From assembly GCA_903828035.1 (NCBI GenBank), contig CAIKKV010000500.1, positions 1 through 9,447 of the forward strand: 9,447 nt of DNA, read 5' to 3'. Under the pieces are notes generated by a model that saw only the letters and a list, made by a program, of their open reading frames with translations, made no database searches and was not told the DNA's origin. The position numbers and the translations under genes are program-made. Of this stretch, positions 6,642 to 9,447 are shown in pieces (the first letter of the stretch is position 1; each line of letters opens with the position of its first letter). The stretch comes from an uncultured bacterium. GTDB taxonomy: Bacteria; Verrucomicrobiota; Kiritimatiellia; CAIKKV01.

Positions 6642-7919
6642 GGCGCTGAACGCGGGCACATTTTCCAGCCGGCCCTCGAAGGCGGCGTGGAGCAGGGGCC
6701 CCATGTAACGAAGGACGTCATCCCGGGTCATGGGGACGGGCATGTTCTTCAATTTGCTTTCCAAGGCCGGATCCTGGGCGGCGCTGATGGCCCGTTCCTG
6801 GTGGAGGGGGCCAAACCCCGGAATCTGGGAAAGCGAAACCGGGGCGTTCAGCCTCAGGCTGAAGTTCATCAAACCGTGTGCCACGGCGAGCGCGAGCTCC
6901 CGCCCGTGTTTGGATTCAAGCGGGCCTTCAATCAGCCCGGCCTTCCGGAGAAGACTTCCGACCGGGCGGAGGCGGGCTTCGATGGCGTCGCCGAAGAGGA
7001 CGATATAGTAGGGATTCAGCAGGCCGCAAGCCCGGCCGTGGGAGACGACATCGACGAAGGAGAAGCTGTTCAGGTGCGGCCCGCTTGTCCCGCCAAGCAT
7101 GATGGCCAGGCCGCCCAGGTCGGTGCCGAGTCCGACGGCTTCAAGCGCATCAGGGGCGGGGGACTGAACGGCGGAGGCCCCTTCGGTCAGCAGCAGTTCA
7201 AGCCCTGTCAAGGCCACCTTGGAAATGGCTTCGAGCTTATCGGCCGCACAGCCCGCGTAGACTTCGAGATTGTGCGCCACTCCATCCAGGATGCCGTCCG
7301 TCAGCAGGCTGGGCGGGGCGGTGCGCAGGATGTCGAAATCGAACAGCGCGGCCGCCGGGACGAGCGCGTCGTCGATGATCAGCTTCTTCTGCCCCGCTTC
7401 CGGATCGGTGATGTTCGAATACCGGGTCAGGTGGGCGCCGGAACCGGCCGCCGTTTGAATGGCCATCAGGGGAATCAGCCGACTGGCCGGCGCGCTGAAG
7501 GCCGTCACCTTTCCCATTCCGAACAGCGCGTCCATCGCGGGGCAGGCGAGGCCCAGGGCGGCCAGCGCGCAAGCGGCCTTGGCGGCGTCGATCACGCTGC
7601 CGCCGCCGAGGGCGATGACCAGGTCGGGCCGGGCATGGAGGATCAGGGCCTCCATGCGGTAGACGTCTTCGCGCGGAGAGTTGGGGCGGGCTCCGGGAAA
7701 GGCGCGGCCGCCGACTGTTTCGACGCCGGCTTTTTGAAGGGAATCAAGCACGGCGGAAACGAGGGGCTCGTGCCAGCCGCCCTCATTCGCAAACAGCAGG
7801 GCGCGGGTTCCGAGTTTCCGCGCCAGGGGGCCGGCCTGCGAAAGGACGCCGGCGCCGCAGAGATAACGGTCGCCCCGGAAGTTCTCCAGCAAGATCCTGG
7901 CTTGTTCCCGGGCGGTCAT
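6627..7919 (-). CDS. Iron-type (group III) alcohol dehydrogenase
   Basis: NAD(P)-dependent metal-containing alcohol/aldehyde oxidoreductase, 430 aa. The N-terminal Rossmann-like half (to ~190) carries the dinucleotide-binding ALGGGSVIDAAKA (103-115) and the QTAAGSGAHLTRYSNIT segment (155-171) that replaces the usual TTAGTGSE-type motif. The C-terminal helical half supplies the metal ligands: D212 and H216 (DGVAHNLEVY), H282 (GTSGPHLNS) and H294 (VVSHGRACG), aligning with the D/H/H/H set of lactaldehyde reductase FucO. The complete set predicts an active enzyme. The substrate cannot be told from sequence. It is the last gene of a - strand unit, and its ATG overlaps the stop of the upstream 146-aa gene as ATGA (7916-7919). 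The start has a weak AAGG site 4 nt upstream and probably depends on coupling. Confidence 0.93.
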   Translation of the reverse strand: MTAREQARILLENFRGDRYLCGAGVLSQAGPLARKLGTRALLFANEGGWHEPLVSAVLDSLQKAGVETVGGRAFPGARPNSPREDVYRMEALILHARPDLVIALGGGSVIDAAKAACALAALGLACPAMDALFGMGKVTAFSAPASRLIPLMAIQTAAGSGAHLTRYSNITDPEAGQKKLIIDDALVPAAALFDFDILRTAPPSLLTDGILDGVAHNLEVYAGCAADKLEAISKVALTGLELLLTEGASAVQSPAPDALEAVGLGTDLGGLAIMLGGTSGPHLNSFSFVDVVSHGRACGLLNPYYIVLFGDAIEARLRPVGSLLRKAGLIEGPLESKHGRELALAVAHGLMNFSLRLNAPVSLSQIPGFGPLHQERAISAAQDPALESKLKNMPVPMTRDDVLRYMGPLLHAAFEGRLENVPAFSASRTA

Positions 7920-8356
7920 GAAACCTTGGCCCGCTTGACAACAATGGCGCAGGCCGCTTTATCGGTGCGGGACGAATCGAACTCGTAGCTGTAACCGAGC
8001 GGTTCGAGGACGCGCCGGTAGAGAAGGTCGCAGTGTTCGCAGTAATCCGGGTAGGGCTTCATGTGATCGATTTCGAGAAGCCGGCCCTTGGAGGGGCAAC
8101 GGCGCATGTTGATCCGGAACTCGCCGGCCTCCTCATCCAGCTCCATGGTGAAATCGGCCGCCTCTTCATTGAGCGTGTGGTGCCAGTACAGCCAGCAGCC
8201 CTTGATGCCGTTTTTGGCCACCAGGTCCCTGAGGTTGTCCAGGAAGTGATCGGAGATGTATGCCCAGAAGCCGATGACGGCTTTTTTGCCGTCGCGCGCT
8301 TCGAGGTAGCGGAACAGTTCGCTGTAAGCGGGGATGAACTCGGTGCAGGAGATCAT
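7916..8356 (-). CDS. Unknown Cys/His-rich small protein (146 aa), paralogue of the upstream gene product
   Basis: I do not recognise a firm family. The protein is soluble with no signal peptide or membrane segment: a helical N-terminal half (~7-66), a strand pair (~68-86), then a Cys-rich part with C87 (MRRCP), H98, YCEHCD (C106-x2-C109, H108), and a final strand with C136 (KAACAIVVKR). C54 and H59/H60 add further possible ligands. The spaced Cys layout and the closing GY...CAIVVKR strand faintly resemble L-2-amino-thiazoline-4-carboxylate hydrolase-like proteins; this is weak. It aligns by eye without gaps to the 155-aa neighbour over ~60 N-terminal residues (shared F, A, S, Y, R, G, AV, L, G positions). 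A GGAGG site 5 nt before the ATG and ATGA overlaps at both ends place it between that neighbour and the dehydrogenase. Confidence 0.85.
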   Translation of the reverse strand: MISCTEFIPAYSELFRYLEARDGKKAVIGFWAYISDHFLDNLRDLVAKNGIKGCWLYWHHTLNEEAADFTMELDEEAGEFRINMRRCPSKGRLLEIDHMKPYPDYCEHCDLLYRRVLEPLGYSYEFDSSRTDKAACAIVVKRAKVS

Positions 8357-8820
8357 GCGGTCCTCCGGTAGAAGCGCTGGGTGTAGCGGCCGGTTTCCGC
8401 GTCGTAGCGGAGTAGTTCCATGTCGTACGGAGTCGATGCGCAGATTGTTTTTCCGACCGTCGCCACGGTTTCGTTGAACAGCGGGGAGATGGGGTAGCCC
8501 TTGGCCTTCATGTGGGCGACGGCGGGGTTCAGCAAGACCTCGATCAGCAGTTCATCCGGGAGTTCGGTGAAGCGAACCTCGCCGCCTTCCAGCTTGAAAA
8601 TGCGGGTGTAGTGCTCGCGCAGGGCCGGGAGCCCTTTTTCCCGCAACGCTTTCGTGAGCGGCGCGTACCAGGCCAGGGCAAACTGCCGGAGGTAGTCGCG
8701 TACGGCCTGCTCGCCATAGCGCAGGCGGATATAGTCCAGCCCGGTGCTCAGGGCGGCGTGAAAGTCTTTGTGGAGATAGGCGTTATCCCCGGCTTTTCGA
8801 TCGATCTTGAGCGTGGCCAT
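8353..8820 (-). CDS. Unknown small protein (155 aa), first gene of a three-gene coupled set
   Basis: Not recognised with confidence. It is soluble, with a mainly helical N-terminal half starting NAYLHKDFHAALSTGLDYI (13-31, with H17, D19, H21), a strand region (~82-97, FTELPDELLIEVL), a PAVAHMKAKGYP turn (99-110) and a C-terminal RYTQRFYRR strand. It has a single Cys (C127). The fold plan matches that of the following 146-aa protein: residues 20-79 align without gaps to residues 7-66 there, and 89-155 align to 78-143 with one gap. The neighbour's CxxC positions are F/N/E/T-type here, so the pair may have split roles such as catalytic and structural subunits. An AGGAG site (8831-8827) 6 nt before the ATG overlaps the TAG of the upstream exported-protein gene, indicating one operon. 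The stop overlaps the next ATG as ATGA (8353-8356). Confidence 0.85.
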   Translation of the reverse strand: MATLKIDRKAGDNAYLHKDFHAALSTGLDYIRLRYGEQAVRDYLRQFALAWYAPLTKALREKGLPALREHYTRIFKLEGGEVRFTELPDELLIEVLLNPAVAHMKAKGYPISPLFNETVATVGKTICASTPYDMELLRYDAETGRYTQRFYRRTA

Positions 8821-8829
8821 CCCGGACTC

Positions 8830-9255
8830 CTATTTGACAAGGCTCAGCACGAAAAGAAAGGTTCCGTCGCGGGCGGGGATTCCCCCCAGGACCAGCGGTG
8901 AGCGGCCGTGCAAAACCGCGCGTGTTTGGATCAGTTTCACAGTCGCCCGGCTGACCGTAATGTCTAGGTTGCCGGCGGGGCCGGACAGGGTCACCTTGAA
9001 GTTTTTTCCCAGCTTGACGGGCTCGGAAGCGGGGAGCGTGACCGTGGCCGAGTCGATCAGCTTGAAGGAGCTGAACGCCAGGTTGCCGCGCATGAGGGCG
9101 GCCACGTCCTGAAGCGCCGGATCGATTTCCGTCCCCTGGCTGGCGCGCACCAGGCGGATCGAGAGGGCTTCCGACGCCGCCCGGGCGGGGAGGGGGGCCA
9201 GCGCGGCGAAAAGGAAGGCGGCCATCAGGAGCAGGATGGGTGTTCGTTTAGTCAT
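8830..9255 (-). CDS. Small exported protein of unknown function (141 aa)
   Basis: It begins MTKRTPILLLMAAFLFAAL, a clear Sec signal peptide with a basic n-region, a hydrophobic core (6-22) and an A-R-A cleavage site (24-26). The mature part is ~115 aa of alternating strands, with a SIRLVRASQG start, LAFSSFKLID in the middle, a PAGNLDITVSRATVKLIQT strand pair and a GGIPARDGTFLFVLSLVK end. It has no Cys and no known catalytic motif, so it is probably a periplasmic beta-rich domain. The start at 9255 is chosen over an upstream in-frame ATG at 9306 because a near-perfect GGAGGA lies 6 nt before it and the signal peptide begins exactly there. Its first bases overlap the end of the upstream gene by 8 nt. 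Function is unknown; it may act in envelope sensing if the upstream gene is an anti-sigma factor. Confidence 0.85.
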   Translation of the reverse strand: MTKRTPILLLMAAFLFAALAPLPARAASEALSIRLVRASQGTEIDPALQDVAALMRGNLAFSSFKLIDSATVTLPASEPVKLGKNFKVTLSGPAGNLDITVSRATVKLIQTRAVLHGRSPLVLGGIPARDGTFLFVLSLVK

Positions 9256-9447
9256 ACGTTTCCTCCAGGCCTGAAACCCAGACGAGGGCGCCGGTGTTTC
9301 GGCCATCTTTCGAGACGACGTTTAAAATCATGGAGCCGGTGCAGGAGGGGCCGACTTCCAAAGACGTGACGCGGCTCGCCTCGGCTACGGCCGCGGGAGA
9401 CCAGAGGATGACGGTCAGCAGGGCAACGGCCCCAGCCATGGCGAGAG
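9248..9447 (-). CDS. C-terminal part of a membrane-anchored or exported protein, possibly an anti-sigma factor
   Basis: The frame stays open to the window edge, with two more codons upstream of the ATG at 9439, so the gene may begin outside. Visible is a hydrophobic helix (AGAVALLTVILWSPAAVA) followed by a ~40-residue polar domain ending LVWVSGLEETYD and a TAA stop. There are two readings. The first is a complete 63-aa secreted peptide with a signal sequence cut after AVA. The second is the transmembrane helix and short periplasmic tail of a larger protein. A strand such as GALVWVSGLEE at the extreme C-terminus is reminiscent of membrane anti-sigma factors, which would put the DNA-directed part upstream of the window. 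It overlaps the next gene by 8 nt and no Shine-Dalgarno is readable for the ATG at 9439, favouring the partial-gene reading. Confidence 0.6.
   Translation of the reverse strand, partial: LAMAGAVALLTVILWSPAAVAEASRVTSLEVGPSCTGSMILNVVSKDGRNTGALVWVSGLEETYD
9261..9266 (-). promoter_or_regulatory. Ribosome-binding site that fixes the 141-aa protein start
   Basis: GGAGGA on the - strand, ending 5 nt before the ATG at 9255-9253. It is the strongest Shine-Dalgarno sequence in the window. It lies inside the coding end of the preceding gene and rules in favour of the shorter, signal-peptide-bearing product. Confidence 0.8.

Noticed and set aside
6687..7988. 433-codon open frame on the + strand opposite the dehydrogenase gene
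   Set aside because: It is an antisense shadow from strong GC bias at third codon positions. Its translation is rich in G, R, Q and D with no recognisable motif, while the - strand has a complete dehydrogenase with all metal ligands.
9256..9306. Upstream ATG extending the exported protein by 17 residues
   Set aside because: The added residues are polar and would bury the signal peptide, and the best ribosome site in the window precedes the internal ATG at 9255.

Overview
This GC-rich, densely packed bacterial chromosome segment carries mostly housekeeping genes. Nothing in it looks phage-, plasmid- or transposon-derived. The 75-residue zinc-type ribosomal protein L28 (Cys pairs at both ends, KKKGGIG-type core), the gene content and the base composition suggest a member of the PVC superphylum (Verrucomicrobia, Kiritimatiellota, Lentisphaerae or relatives). 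That placement is an inference from a few genes read by eye.

The window has four alternating transcription blocks. Block 1 (+, 1-1536) holds the 3' end of thymidylate kinase (tmk), an overlapping DNA polymerase III delta' gene (holB), and rpmB (L28) with its own probable promoter. Block 2 (-, 3935-1546) holds a major-facilitator-type membrane transporter coupled by an ATGA overlap to a tRNA-dihydrouridine synthase (dusB). A good rho-independent terminator for the + strand rpmB transcript lies inside the 3' coding end of dusB.

Block 3 (+, 4016-6641) holds hisB, hisA and an M16 zinc peptidase. hisB and hisA are two steps of histidine biosynthesis; hisH is not between them. The 80-bp gap between blocks 2 and 3 holds divergent promoter candidates whose predicted start points lie almost on the start codons, so both transcripts may have very short or no leaders.

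Block 4 (-, 9447-6627) is a tightly packed five-gene unit. It begins with the 3' part of a membrane-anchored or exported protein, possibly an anti-sigma factor, and a small exported protein of unknown function. Then come two unknown cytoplasmic proteins of 155 and 146 residues and an iron-type alcohol dehydrogenase. The last three are chained by two successive ATGA overlaps. By eye the two small proteins align with each other along most of their length, so they look like divergent tandem paralogues. This is the least explained and most interesting part of the window: two paralogous small proteins, one carrying a Cys/His cluster, co-translated with a metal-dependent dehydrogenase.

No stretch over 300 bases lacks a gene. 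I found no tRNA, rRNA, CRISPR array, insertion sequence or riboswitch.
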